Assembly (NCBI RefSeq): GCF_029504395.1 | Contig: NZ_JAQFIF010000003.1 | Span: 124,001 to 188,000, forward strand | Source: Arthrobacter sp. ES3-54 | GTDB taxonomy: Bacteria; Actinomycetota; Actinomycetes; Actinomycetales; Micrococcaceae | Direction of reading: 5' to 3' | Length of the DNA stretch: 64,000 bases | Shown: piece by piece, positions 37,580 through 46,341 of the stretch | How the letters are laid out: the number at the start of each line of letters is the position of its first letter | How positions within the stretch are numbered: position 1 is the first letter of the stretch | The notes under the pieces: generated by a model | Seen by the model: the letters and a program-made list of their open reading frames with translations, nothing else | The model's database searches: none | What the model was told of the DNA's origin: nothing | Made by a program: the position numbers and the translations under genes

Positions 37580-38325
37580 GCGCGGCCGCCTGTGTTGGCG
37601 GGCAGAAGGCGGAAGATGATTTTGGTCCGTCCCATCATGATCGTGGCGCCGTCAGCAAGTTCGGCACTGCCGCCGATCTTTTGGCCGTTGACGTAGCTGC
37701 CGTTCGTGGAGCCGAGATCGATCGCCTGGGCCGTACCAGACCCCGTCCGGATTTCCAGGTGGCGGCGCGAAACGCCGGTGTCGTCAATGAGGATGTCTGC
37801 TTCCGAGGACCGTCCGAGGACAATCGCCGGCGCGTTCAACGAGTAGCGCTGACCGTCGATGTCCAGTACGGGTTGAAGCTGTGCCGGCTGGCGTGTCGGG
37901 GCCGCCGGTACGTTGCCGTGAGCTCCCGGCTGGGCAGGGGCCGAAGGGGCGGAGCTTTTCTCGGTCCGCGAGGTGATGTCGAAATCCCCGGCGCGGTGCT
38001 CTTCATCGCGGCGGAAACTGATCCGGACCGGTCCCTGGAGGGTGTAGCCCTGGCTGCGGACATGGTTGATGACGACGTCGCACAGTTCTTCCGCGAGCGG
38101 TGTTCCCCATTCCTGGGCGCGCTGGAAGTCGTCGCTACTAAGGAGCACGTCAAAAACGTTAGGGGCCAGGGTGCGTCCCGCGGCGATCGTGATGGCCTTA
38201 TTGTCCACCTCGGTGCGGAGCCGGCTCGCGATCTCGACAGGCTCAACCTGGGCGCGAGAACCGGTGGAGAAGACTCCGCGGACGGCCTTTTCGATGCCGC
38301 GCTCGACTTTGTCCAGCAATCCCAT
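37576..38325 (-). CDS. fhaA: FHA-domain protein FhaA with DUF3662 domain
   Basis: 249 residues from ATG at 38325, supported by AAGGAGAAGG upstream; the longer frame to 38412 lacks it. The N-terminal DUF3662 domain (about 1-125, MGLLDKVERGIEKAVRGVF onward) is followed by a Pro/Ala linker and a C-terminal FHA domain with LGRSSEADILIDDTGVSRRH and DLGSTNGSYVNGQKIGG. FhaA is a cytoplasmic phosphothreonine reader that in mycobacteria binds MviN and regulates wall precursor flipping. First gene of the signalling operon. Confidence 0.94.
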   Translation of the reverse strand: MGLLDKVERGIEKAVRGVFSTGSRAQVEPVEIASRLRTEVDNKAITIAAGRTLAPNVFDVLLSSDDFQRAQEWGTPLAEELCDVVINHVRSQGYTLQGPVRISFRRDEEHRAGDFDITSRTEKSSAPSAPAQPGAHGNVPAAPTRQPAQLQPVLDIDGQRYSLNAPAIVLGRSSEADILIDDTGVSRRHLEIRTGSGTAQAIDLGSTNGSYVNGQKIGGSAELADGATIMMGRTKIIFRLLPANTGGRA

Positions 38326-38709
38326 GGTCCTTCTCCTTTCCTGTTGGCTGCAATGCAGCGCTCGTTCCGGAACTCGGTTTCCAACTTTTGCGAGCCCGCG
38401 CTCAGCGGACACTCCTACATCAGATACTACTGGGCGTGTCTGGGAATGGCCTCAACGGACGCCGCCGGGCCGCCGCCGAAATGAGCGCCGGCTGCGCCCT
38501 GACGTGCGCGAACATCGCCGGCGGGGCCACCCCGGCGGGGCCCAGCGTGACGTTCGACTACAGGGCTTGCCTGGCGGGGACTACACCGGGATCCGGGACC
38601 TGGCCGGCTCGATTGGTGTTTTCCCGCGATTGTCCGTTATGCTTGATCTCGCTGCTTTTACGAGGTTGGCGGTCCGGGAAACCGGCCCTATCCGAGTGGA
38701 AGAAGTTGC
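38326..38709. other. Spacer between fhaA and tRNA-Leu
   Basis: 384 bp, nothing certain. It holds the fhaA operon promoter on the minus strand and the tRNA-Leu promoter on the plus strand, but I could not pick clear boxes. Open frames here are continuations of frames from neighbouring genes. Confidence 0.5.
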
Positions 38710-38792
38710 GCGCGAGTGGCGGAACGGCAGACGCGCTGGCTTCAGGTGCCAGTGTCCGAAAGGGCGTGGGGGTTCAAATCCCCCCTCGCGCA
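38710..38792 (+). tRNA. tRNA-Leu (CAG)
   Basis: 83 nt with a long variable arm (GTGTCCGAAAGGGCGT). Acceptor GCGCGAG/CTCGCGC with discriminator A; anticodon arm CTGGC-TTCAGGT-GCCAG gives anticodon CAG; T arm GGGGG-TTCAAAT-CCCCC. CCA is not encoded. An intrinsic terminator follows. Confidence 0.97.
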
Positions 38793-38800
38793 CGCAATCG

Positions 38801-38832
38801 AAAGAACCCCGGTCTTCGGACCGGGGTTCTTT
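38801..38832. terminator. Intrinsic terminator of tRNA-Leu
   Basis: 14-bp arms (38801-38814, 38819-38832) around a TTCG tetraloop; ends in TTCTTTTGTTT. A very stable stem with UUCG loop. Confidence 0.92.
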
Positions 38833-39003
38833 TGTTTAACCCACTGATTTCACCCGGGCTGGTCTCGCCCGGCGGATGCGGGCCGGGGGCACTTTGACAC
38901 GAACACGCCGCGGACACCGGACCCGAAGACCGGAATTGTGTCCAAAGGCGCCCCGGACGGTGAACGGCGGCGATGTCTATGGCTCGATCCTTGAGCCCGC
39001 CCT

Positions 39004-39714
39004 CTAGGCCGCCCGCAGCGCCCCGAGCCCGGCGAGGAGCGCCTCGAGTCCCAGGCTGAAGGCGACGTCGGCCGGTTTTTCATGGCTGTCCTCGGCCAGG
39101 CGCTGGACGGCGGAGGTGAAATGCGGTGTCGAGGCGGCCATGGTCCCGGAATCGAAGATATCCGCCGGTGCCGTGACGTCGTAGGCGGAGCCAAAGATGA
39201 ACGATTCGAACGCCACGATCGCCGGGATGATGCGCTCCTGGGGAAAGCCCGCCCGGCTGAAACCGGCGCTGACGGCCTCGTACATGGCCAGCGTCTTGGG
39301 TGCGTCCGTCACAGGCAGCACGGCGATCACCGGGATCAGCGGCGTGTGCTTGGAGAATACATCACGGTAGCTCCAGGCCCAGTCCCTCACCGCTTGCTCC
39401 CACGGCTCGGTCTCAAACGCGGCGACGTCCACGAACGACGTCAAGTGGTCCTGGACGAGGACCAGAACGTCCCGTTTGGAGGAGACGTGGTTGTACAGCG
39501 CCGAAGGAGCCACATTGAGGGTGCTCGCCAGCGCGGCCATAGTGAAGCCGTCGTATCCGCTCTTGCCGATCAGCTGCAGGGCGGCCGCAGTGATGCCGCC
39601 CTGATCCAGAACGGCCGCGGCGGGCCGGCCCACGCGGCGGCGGGGGTTGGCGGCGGGGCTGTGTTGATCTGCGGGGCTGTGCGGATCGGCGGGGACGCTG
39701 GTTGCTGCCGTCAT
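39004..39714 (-). CDS. TetR/AcrR family transcriptional regulator
   Basis: 236 residues. N-terminal 30 residues are Pro/His/Ser-rich; the DNA-binding HTH reads GITAAALQLIGKSGYDGFTMAALASTLNVAPSALYNHVSSK (cut here into consecutive pieces of one helix-turn-helix unit, about residues 40-80). The C-terminal part fits the TetR_C ligand-binding group. It is divergent from the putrescine oxidase gene; a perfect palindrome between them (39838-39860) is the likely operator, so a polyamine or its derivative is the expected ligand. This is inferred from position. Confidence 0.9.
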   Translation of the reverse strand: MTAATSVPADPHSPADQHSPAANPRRRVGRPAAAVLDQGGITAAALQLIGKSGYDGFTMAALASTLNVAPSALYNHVSSKRDVLVLVQDHLTSFVDVAAFETEPWEQAVRDWAWSYRDVFSKHTPLIPVIAVLPVTDAPKTLAMYEAVSAGFSRAGFPQERIIPAIVAFESFIFGSAYDVTAPADIFDSGTMAASTPHFTSAVQRLAEDSHEKPADVAFSLGLEALLAGLGALRAA

Positions 39715-39807
39715 TCCGGGCCTTTCTTTTTCTAGCTCTGCTGTCAGTTGCGGGACTTAGCCCATTCTGCCCCCAACTTTACGGGCGAAATTCACTTGGC
39801 AGGGGGT

Positions 39808-39828
39808 CTTCCCTGAAGCGCAGGGAAG
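39808..39828. promoter_or_regulatory. Inverted repeat A in the TetR-puo spacer
   Basis: CTTCCCTG (39808-39815) and CAGGGAAG (39821-39828) around AAGCG. It lies 9 bp from the second inverted repeat, on the TetR side. It may be an additional regulator site. Confidence 0.5.
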
Positions 39829-39837
39829 GTCTATCAT

Positions 39838-39860
39838 CTAAATGAACGGCATTCATTTAG
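39838..39860. promoter_or_regulatory. Likely TetR operator
   Basis: Perfect 9-bp arms CTAAATGAA (39838-39846) and TTCATTTAG (39852-39860), 5-bp centre CGGCA. It is AT-rich and lies 37 bp before the oxidase start codon. TetR proteins usually bind such short palindromes. Confidence 0.75.
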
Positions 39861-39897
39861 TGGTCCGCATCACTCTAGCGGCCACGGAGAGGACATC

Positions 39898-41286
39898 ATG
39901 CTGGAACTTGACCGCGACGTCGTCGTCGTAGGGGCCGGACCTTCGGGACTGACTGCAGCCCGCGAACTGAAGAAGGCCGGACTCAGTGTGGCGGTGCTCG
40001 AGGCACGGGACCGCGTGGGCGGCCGGACCTGGACCGACACGATTGACGGGGCCATGCTCGAAATCGGCGGCCAGTGGGTCTCGCCGGACCAGACTGCACT
40101 CCTGGGGCTCCTGGATGAGCTCGGATTGCAGACCTATTCCCGCTACCGCGACGGCGAATCCGTCTATATCGGCGCGGACGGCAAACGCACCTTGTATAGC
40201 GGTGACACCTTCCCCGTCGGCGAAACCACCGCCGCCGAAATGGACAAGCTCACGGCCCTGCTGGATTCCCTCGCCGCGGAGATCGGTGCCGAGGAGCCGT
40301 GGGCACACCCCAAGGCCCGCGAACTGGACACGATTTCCTTCCACCACTGGCTGCGGCAGAACTCACCGGATGAGGAGGCCTGCAACAACATCGGCCTGTT
40401 CATCGCCGGCGGCATGCTGACCAAGCCCGCCCATGCCTTCTCCGCCCTCCAGGCCGTCCTGATGGCCGCCTCCGCCGGGTCCTTCAGCAACCTCACCGAC
40501 GAGGACTTCATCCTGGACAAGCGGGTTGTCGGCGGGATGCAGCAGGTATCGCTGCTCCAGGCCGCGGAACTGGGCGGGGACGTGGTCCTCGACAGCCCGG
40601 TCCGCACCATCAACTGGGCCGAGGACCCGAGCGGGGGATACCGCGTCAACGCCGTCTCGGAACGGGCCACCGTGAATGCCCGCTTCGTCATCATGGCCGT
40701 GCCGCCGAACCTCTACTCCAGGGTGTCCTTCAACCCTCCGCTGCCCCGCCGCCAGCACCAGATGCACCAGCACCAGTCCCTTGGCCTGGTCATCAAGGTT
40801 CACGCCGTCTACAGCTCGCCGTTCTGGCGGGAGGAGGGCCTCTCCGGGACCGCCTTCGGCGCCGGCGCGGTTGTGCAGGAGGTTTACGACAACACGAACC
40901 ACGAGGACCCCCGCGGCACGCTGGTGGGCTTCGTCTCGGACGAGAAGGCCGACGCGATGTTCGAGCTCAGTGCCGAGGACCGCCGTCGCGCCATCCTCGA
41001 ATCTATTGCGTCCTTCCTCGGCGAAAAAGCCCTGGGTCCCGAGGTCTACTACGAGTCCGACTGGGGCTCCGAGGAATGGACCCGCGGAGCCTACGCCGCC
41101 AGCTACGACCTCGGCGGCCTGCACCGGTACGGGAAGGACCAGCTGAAGCCGGTCGGCCCCATCTACTGGTCTTGCTCCGACCTCGCGGCCGAGGGCTACC
41201 AGCATGTCGACGGCGCCGTCCGGATGGGGCAGATCACGGCCGCCCGGATCGTCGCAGCAGCGGACCGCGCGTCCGTCGCGTCGTAG
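39898..41286 (+). CDS. puo: Putrescine oxidase (flavin monoamine oxidase)
   Basis: 462 residues. FAD enzyme that oxidises putrescine to 4-aminobutanal (then 1-pyrroline), ammonia and hydrogen peroxide. The dinucleotide motif is VVVGAGPSGLTAARELKKAG, then ARDRVGGRTWTDTIDG and IGGQWVSPDQTALL. The C-terminal FAD-binding part SCSDLAAEGYQHVDGAVRMG is typical. By memory the sequence is very close to the Rhodococcus erythropolis enzyme across the whole length, including GLFIAGGMLTKPAH and YDNTNHED. First gene of a three-gene operon with a stress protein and an amino-acid/polyamine permease. Confidence 0.9.
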   Translation: MLELDRDVVVVGAGPSGLTAARELKKAGLSVAVLEARDRVGGRTWTDTIDGAMLEIGGQWVSPDQTALLGLLDELGLQTYSRYRDGESVYIGADGKRTLYSGDTFPVGETTAAEMDKLTALLDSLAAEIGAEEPWAHPKARELDTISFHHWLRQNSPDEEACNNIGLFIAGGMLTKPAHAFSALQAVLMAASAGSFSNLTDEDFILDKRVVGGMQQVSLLQAAELGGDVVLDSPVRTINWAEDPSGGYRVNAVSERATVNARFVIMAVPPNLYSRVSFNPPLPRRQHQMHQHQSLGLVIKVHAVYSSPFWREEGLSGTAFGAGAVVQEVYDNTNHEDPRGTLVGFVSDEKADAMFELSAEDRRRAILESIASFLGEKALGPEVYYESDWGSEEWTRGAYAASYDLGGLHRYGKDQLKPVGPIYWSCSDLAAEGYQHVDGAVRMGQITAARIVAAADRASVAS

Positions 41287-41325
41287 AAACCCCTAACAGT
41301 TCAATTGAGTAAGGAGAGCGGCCAG

Positions 41326-42240
41326 ATGCGTTACGTAGTGGGGTACTCAGCCAATGCCAGAGGCCATGATGCGGTCAATCTGGCCGTCTCCCTGGCCCTC
41401 GGGCGTGGAGCAAGCCTGGACCTTGTGCTGGTGGTGCCGGAAGTGCAACAGTTCGGGCACGCCCACGCACCGAACGCCGGCTTCGAAAATCTGCTGAACG
41501 AGCAGGCCCAGGAGTGGCTCGACCAGGCGCTGGCGCTGGTTCCATCCAGTGTCCCGGCGCAGGCCCACATCCGCAGCGGCGACTCGGACGCTCACGCGCT
41601 GATCCAGGCGGCCGAGGAACTGGGCGCGGACATGCTCATCATCGGCGCAACCAGCAACGGGATCTTCAAACGGTTCACCATCGGGTCGGTGGCCAGCGCC
41701 CTGCTCCACGCCTCGACGGTTCCGGTGGCCCTGGCACCGCACGGCTACCACCGCAAGGAGGCCTTGACCCGGATCAGCTGCGGGCTCGGCACCCGGGCCG
41801 GTGCCGAGAAGCTGCTCGATTTTGCCCTCGGCATGGCTGTGAACCGGGAGGTTCCGCTGCGCGTGGTCTCGCTGCTGGCGCTCGACGGCGGCGATGCGGC
41901 TGGCGCCGCGGAGGCGGCGCGGGAGCTCGCGGCCAAGCACCTGGCCGCCGCCCTGCCAGGCGGCGAGCAGGAGGTCCGGGAGGAGGCGAAGACGGAAGTC
42001 GTCGTTGCCCAGGGCCGCAGCATCGAGGAAGCCGTGGATCGCCTGGGCTGGGAAGACGGCGAGGTCCTGCTGATCGGATCCAGCAGGCTGGCCACGAGCC
42101 GGTCCATCTTCCTTGGCAGCACGGCCAACCGCATTCTGCGCGCCCTGCCGGTGCCGATGATCGTGGTCCCGAGTGACTATGAACTCAAGCACCCCAACCA
42201 GTCGGCATCCAATGACGTTCCCCGAGAGGCAGAAAAATGA
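41326..42240 (+). CDS. Tandem universal stress protein (UspA family)
   Basis: 304 residues from ATG at 41326, with AAGGAG upstream. Two UspA domains: the first (1-140) ends with MLIIGATSNGIFKRFTIGSVASALLHA; the second (150-295) contains LLIGSSRLATSRSIFLGSTANRILRALPVPMIVVP, a G-2X-G-9X-G(S/T)-like nucleotide-binding motif. It lies between oxidase and permease; the 3' end overlaps the permease start by 4 nt. A link to peroxide released by the oxidase is a reasonable guess. Confidence 0.9.
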   Translation: MRYVVGYSANARGHDAVNLAVSLALGRGASLDLVLVVPEVQQFGHAHAPNAGFENLLNEQAQEWLDQALALVPSSVPAQAHIRSGDSDAHALIQAAEELGADMLIIGATSNGIFKRFTIGSVASALLHASTVPVALAPHGYHRKEALTRISCGLGTRAGAEKLLDFALGMAVNREVPLRVVSLLALDGGDAAGAAEAARELAAKHLAAALPGGEQEVREEAKTEVVVAQGRSIEEAVDRLGWEDGEVLLIGSSRLATSRSIFLGSTANRILRALPVPMIVVPSDYELKHPNQSASNDVPREAEK

Positions 42241-43781
42241 GCACTGAACACGCGATGTCCCAAGCGTCGCACCCCGGACAGCAGCCCGGCCAGCGCGACC
42301 AGCACGGCCTCAGTGAGAAGGGCCTCAAGGCAGGATCGGTGGGCCTGATTGGCGCCGTCGTCATCGGTATTTCCTGTATCGCCCCGGCGTATACCCTTAC
42401 GGCGGCACTGGGCCCCACCGTGGCCGAGGTCGGCGTGCACCTGCCCGCGATCTTCCTGGTGGGCTTTATCCCCATGCTGTTGGTGGCGCTCGGCTACCGC
42501 GAGTTGAACAACGCCATGCCCGACGCCGGCACGTCCTTCACCTGGGCCTCGCGGGCCTTTGGCCCCTGGATTGGCTGGATGGGCGGGTGGGGGCTGATTG
42601 CTGCGACCATCATCGTGCTCTCGAACCTGGCCGCAGTCGCGGTGGACTTCTTCTACCTCATGCTGGCGCAGCTCACCGGCAACGCGGAGCTGGCCGACCT
42701 CACCACGAACCTGCCTCTGAACATCGCGACCACGCTGGTGTTCATTGCCCTCGCCTGCTGGATCTCCTACCGCGGCATGGAAACCACCAAGACCGTCCAG
42801 TACGTTCTCGTGGGATTCCAGCTGCTGGTCCTTGGCTGGTTCTCCGTGGCTGCGTTCAGCCACGTCGCCAACGGGACTGCCTTTGACGCCACTGCCATTG
42901 CCCCGGACTGGTTCAATCCGTTCGCGGTGGGATCCTTCTCCGCTTTTGCCGCCGGCGTTTCGCTGTCCATCTTTATCTACTGGGGCTGGGACGTCACGCT
43001 GACCATGAATGAAGAGACCAAGAACCCGGAGAAGACCCCGGGCCGTGCCGCCACGGTCACCGTACTGGTCATCGTGATCATCTACATGACCGTTGCCTTG
43101 GCAACGCTGTCCTTCGCCGGCGTCGGCGACACCGGCCTCGGTGCCGGCAACCCGGAGAACCAGGGCAGCATCTTCGCGGTCCTCGCGGGGCCGGTGATGG
43201 GCCCGTTCGCCATCCTGATGTCGCTGGCCATCCTGAGCAGCTCCGCAGCGTCGCTGCAGTCCACGTTCGTCTCGCCCGCGCGCACCCTGCTGTCCATGGG
43301 CCACTACAAGGCGCTGCCGCAAAAGTTCGGCAGGATCAGCCCCACGTACAAGTCGCCGAGCTATGCCACGATCGCCTCGGCTGTGGCTGCCGCGGCCTTC
43401 TATGTCATTACCCGCACGACGTCGGAGAATGCGCTGTGGGACACCATCACGGCTCTGGGCATGATGATCTGCTTCTACTACGGCATCACCGCGTTGGCCT
43501 GTGTCTGGTTCTTCCGCGCCGAGGCGTTCAGCGGGACGAAGGCGTTTTTCTTCAAGTTCCTGGCCCCCCTCCTGGGCGGCGTCACCCTGCTGGTCATGTT
43601 CGTCAAGACGGCCTATGACTCCATGGATCCCGCGTACGGTTCCGGCTCGTCAATCGGTGGGGTCGGCCTGGTCTTCATCCTGGGCATGGGCGTCATCCTG
43701 CTGGGCGTGGTGCTCATGCTGGTGATGGCCAAGCTCCGCCCCGAGTTCTTCAGGGGCAAGGTCCTGTCCCGCGGGCACTGA
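42237..43781 (+). CDS. APC family amino acid/polyamine permease
   Basis: 514 residues, about 12 membrane helices. GLIGAVVIGISCIAPAYTLTA near residue 36 and the segment FTWASRAFGPWIGWMGGW are typical of the APC superfamily (AAT/PotE-like). IFIYWGWDVTLTMNEETKNP forms the helix-6 to 7 region. With the putrescine oxidase gene upstream, putrescine is the likely cargo. ATG overlaps the preceding stop. The C-terminus is cytoplasmic and basic. Confidence 0.9.
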   Translation: MSTEHAMSQASHPGQQPGQRDQHGLSEKGLKAGSVGLIGAVVIGISCIAPAYTLTAALGPTVAEVGVHLPAIFLVGFIPMLLVALGYRELNNAMPDAGTSFTWASRAFGPWIGWMGGWGLIAATIIVLSNLAAVAVDFFYLMLAQLTGNAELADLTTNLPLNIATTLVFIALACWISYRGMETTKTVQYVLVGFQLLVLGWFSVAAFSHVANGTAFDATAIAPDWFNPFAVGSFSAFAAGVSLSIFIYWGWDVTLTMNEETKNPEKTPGRAATVTVLVIVIIYMTVALATLSFAGVGDTGLGAGNPENQGSIFAVLAGPVMGPFAILMSLAILSSSAASLQSTFVSPARTLLSMGHYKALPQKFGRISPTYKSPSYATIASAVAAAAFYVITRTTSENALWDTITALGMMICFYYGITALACVWFFRAEAFSGTKAFFFKFLAPLLGGVTLLVMFVKTAYDSMDPAYGSGSSIGGVGLVFILGMGVILLGVVLMLVMAKLRPEFFRGKVLSRGH

Positions 43782-43898
43782 GTCCGCGGCCGGTTTCAGG
43801 AGGGTCTCCGTCCGGCAGCCATTGGAAAGTAAGCACACTTATCAATAGGCTGTCCGGAGGGGGACGTTCCCCCGTTGGAACGAGAACGAGGTGAGAGC

Positions 43899-44381
43899 AT
43901 GTCGGATGCCGAAAGCATCAGCAAAGTCACGGACATCATCAACGATTCGCACATCGGAATGTTCACCACCATCAACGAAGCCGGCGCGCTCGTCAGCCGG
44001 CCGCTGGCCGTCCAGGAGGTCAAGGACGACGGCGACATGTGGTTCTTCACCTCGGCGAACACCTCGCAGGTGGCCCACATCCGCGCCAACCCGGCGGTGA
44101 ACGTGTCCTTCGGCAAGCGCACCGAGTGGGTCTCGGTGGCCGGGACTGCCGAAGTGGTGACCGACCGGCAGCTGATCCACGATATGTGGAACCAGGTGGT
44201 GGAGGCCTGGTTCCCGGACGGACCTGACACCCCCGAGGTGGTCCTGCTCCACGTCAACTCGGACTCCGCCGAGTACTGGGCCAGCCCGGGCGGCACGGCG
44301 GCCACAGTGCTGCAGTGGATCAAGTCCAAGGTCACCAAGAGCCGGATGAGCGTCGGCGAAAGCGGAACGGTCGAGCTCTAG
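43899..44381 (+). CDS. Pyridoxamine 5'-phosphate oxidase-like general stress protein
   Basis: 160 residues from ATG at 43899 with GAGGTGAGAG upstream. Split-barrel FMN-binding fold of the general stress protein 26 type: HIGMFTTINEAGALVSRPLA, DDGDMWFFTSANTSQVAHI, VSVAGTAEVVTDRQLIHDMW. Family members bind FMN or F420. Substrate unknown. It is monocistronic, downstream of the permease gene by 117 bp. Confidence 0.87.
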   Translation: MSDAESISKVTDIINDSHIGMFTTINEAGALVSRPLAVQEVKDDGDMWFFTSANTSQVAHIRANPAVNVSFGKRTEWVSVAGTAEVVTDRQLIHDMWNQVVEAWFPDGPDTPEVVLLHVNSDSAEYWASPGGTAATVLQWIKSKVTKSRMSVGESGTVEL

Positions 44382-44436
44382 GCCCGCGGAACCGGGCACA
44401 GCCGTTTTGGCCGACAGTGTCCTGGCCGCTGACCTC

Positions 44437-45075
44437 CTAGTCGACGATTTTCAGGCCGGTGCCCCAGTTGAAGGTTGGATACGCGGGGTTGGCCTGCAGC
44501 GCCATCACCAGCAGCTGGAAGCCCTCCAGTTCGCGGGCGTGGCGTAGCCCGCCCACTTGGAGCGGACGGAGTCCGGCGGCTTCGGCGAAGGCCGCGACCT
44601 CGTTGCGGGCCTCTTCGGAGTCCGAGGCAATGAACACATCCATCGGCGGGCCGCCAGCCGTCACGGAGCCGAGCGGGCCGGCGAAGGTGGTGTTGAAGGC
44701 CTTCACCACCCGTGCGCCCGGCAGCAGCGCGGCGATTTCCTCGGCCGCCGACGTCCCCGGGGCGACAACCAGCGAATCGAAGGTCTCGGTGTCGATCGGA
44801 TTGCTGATCTCCACCACGGTCTTGCCACTGAGGGTATCGCCGAAGTGCGTGGCAACTTCCTTGGCCGGACCGAAGTACAGCGCGAGGACGACGATGTCGC
44901 CTTCGGGAACCTCGCTCAGGCCGCCGGGGCTGGTGTCGCCGCCAAGTTCAGCAGCGAGCTTGGCGGCATTCTCCGGCGTCCGGTCCAGAACCTGGACGGA
45001 ACGACCGGCAGCGACGGCGCGGGTGCCGATCGCCCGTGCCATGTTGCCGCTGCCGATGATCGTGATGTCAGTCAT
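44437..45075 (-). CDS. NADPH-dependent F420 reductase-like oxidoreductase
   Basis: 212 residues. N-terminal Rossmann domain DITIIGSGNMARAIGTRAVA and EISNPIDTETFDSLVVAPG, VVKAFNTTFAGPL are the signatures of the NADP oxidoreductase (F420-dependent) fold. It may pass hydride between NADPH and F420 or a related flavin, but the substrate is not proved. Convergent to the PNPOx-like gene, divergent from nothing; a plain single gene. Confidence 0.85.
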   Translation of the reverse strand: MTDITIIGSGNMARAIGTRAVAAGRSVQVLDRTPENAAKLAAELGGDTSPGGLSEVPEGDIVVLALYFGPAKEVATHFGDTLSGKTVVEISNPIDTETFDSLVVAPGTSAAEEIAALLPGARVVKAFNTTFAGPLGSVTAGGPPMDVFIASDSEEARNEVAAFAEAAGLRPLQVGGLRHARELEGFQLLVMALQANPAYPTFNWGTGLKIVD

Positions 45076-45128
45076 GATGGAACCTTTCCGAGGTTGCCGG
45101 ATACTGCTGGGATCAGCAATTCCGCGAA

Positions 45129-45761
45129 TCAGCTGTGCGCGTGGTCCGGACCGGGCAGCCCGGCTCGGCTGACGCCGGCCGCGCGTTCAGCGGCAGCCAG
45201 GGCATCCTCCAGCCGCTCCACAGCCGGGGCGTAGGCGGCATCGGTAGAGGGACGATCCGCGTTGCCGCCGAGGCGCTCGGCGGCCTTGATCGCCCGGATC
45301 AGGGCCGCCGTTTCCGGCTGCCGGGGGTCGCTCATTGCGGGATAGTCAATCGAATACCCCGGATCCAGTTCGTACTGCTGCCACCGGGCCAGGGCGCGGC
45401 GGTGCCGTGCGGCCGCCGCCGCGTTCTTGAGCTGGGTTTCCCGGCCGGCGCGGCGGGCATCCTGCCTGGCCAGCAGCCGGGGAGCCGCTGCCAGTGCCGC
45501 CACGCCCGCCCCTGCGGCCAGAATCCCGAGGGCCAGGCCGGCCCAGGGCCAGGCGGAGGAGGCAAGGATGATGGCCGGCACAACGACGGCGAGTCCGGCG
45601 AAAACGTCCCAAAACGCGCCGTCGGCGCCTTCTGAGAGACCGTCTTTAAGGGCCAGGTGCTTGCGGGCGAAGTAGACCGAGGCGAAAGCCGCTCCGGCAA
45701 CCAGGATGGCGAGGGCGAGAAACTGCCAGGCCGCGAGGGCACCGGATAGTGAAAGCGTCAT
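45129..45761 (-). CDS. Putative membrane protein, unknown function
   Basis: 210 residues from ATG at 45761, GGAGG upstream. Three membrane helices in the first ~95 residues (WQFLALAILVAGAAFASVYF, DVFAGLAVVVPAIILASSAW, AGLALGILAAGAGVAALAAA), then an Arg-rich soluble part with a DPGYSIDYPAMSDPRQPETA motif and an Ala/Glu-rich helix. The DYPAMSDPR part looks like a conserved actinobacterial motif, but I cannot name a family. Located 53 bp upstream of the F420 reductase-like gene. Confidence 0.7.
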   Translation of the reverse strand: MTLSLSGALAAWQFLALAILVAGAAFASVYFARKHLALKDGLSEGADGAFWDVFAGLAVVVPAIILASSAWPWAGLALGILAAGAGVAALAAAPRLLARQDARRAGRETQLKNAAAAARHRRALARWQQYELDPGYSIDYPAMSDPRQPETAALIRAIKAAERLGGNADRPSTDAAYAPAVERLEDALAAAERAAGVSRAGLPGPDHAHS

Positions 45762-45933
45762 TGCACACCTCCCCGGAACGGTCCCGGGCGGGCGCTGTTC
45801 CGCTAGTTCCATTGGAATCCCTGGCGGCGGGGCCGTCAATGCCCCGCAGGCCGAGCTGATGCCGGCCGCCAGGCCGGGCGCGAAGGCCGCGCCGCGGTTC
45901 CGTCACGGTTCCTCCCGGCGTAGCCTAGGGGCC

Positions 45934-46311
45934 ATGCGACTGAAAATGTGCAGTATCCACGTCAAGGATCCAGCCTCGGCCCATGAGTTTTACACCGGCA
46001 CGCTGGGGTTCGAAACCCTGATGGCCATGCCGGAGCACAACCTGTTCATCGTCAAGGATCCGGACGGTGCCGGGGGCGCCGGACTGCTGCTGGAGCCCAG
46101 TGACAACCCGATCGGCGCGGCCTACATGAACGGCCTGCACGACGCCGGAATTCCGGCGATCGTCTTTGGCGTGCCAGATGTGCGCGCCGAATACGACCGG
46201 CTGGCAGCCAAGGGCGTGATGTTCCAGGCGGAGCCGTCCGAGGGGCCCGCAGGGACCAGTGTGGTGATGGATGACGGCTGCGGGAACTTCGTGCAGCTGC
46301 ACCAGGACTAG
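45934..46311 (+). CDS. VOC family protein (glyoxalase/bleomycin-resistance fold)
   Basis: 125 residues from ATG at 45934. Starts MRLKMCSIHVKDPASAHEFY, then a beta-alpha-beta-beta-beta repeat with LGFETLMAMPEHNLFIVKDP and the second half FGVPDVRAEYDRLAAKGVMFQ. C-terminal DDGCGNFVQLHQ fits the metal-site glutamate/histidine layout (Q instead of E). Exact reaction unknown. Confidence 0.87.
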   Translation: MRLKMCSIHVKDPASAHEFYTGTLGFETLMAMPEHNLFIVKDPDGAGGAGLLLEPSDNPIGAAYMNGLHDAGIPAIVFGVPDVRAEYDRLAAKGVMFQAEPSEGPAGTSVVMDDGCGNFVQLHQD

Positions 46312-46341
46312 TTACCGGACCAAGGGGACCCCGGGCAGGTC

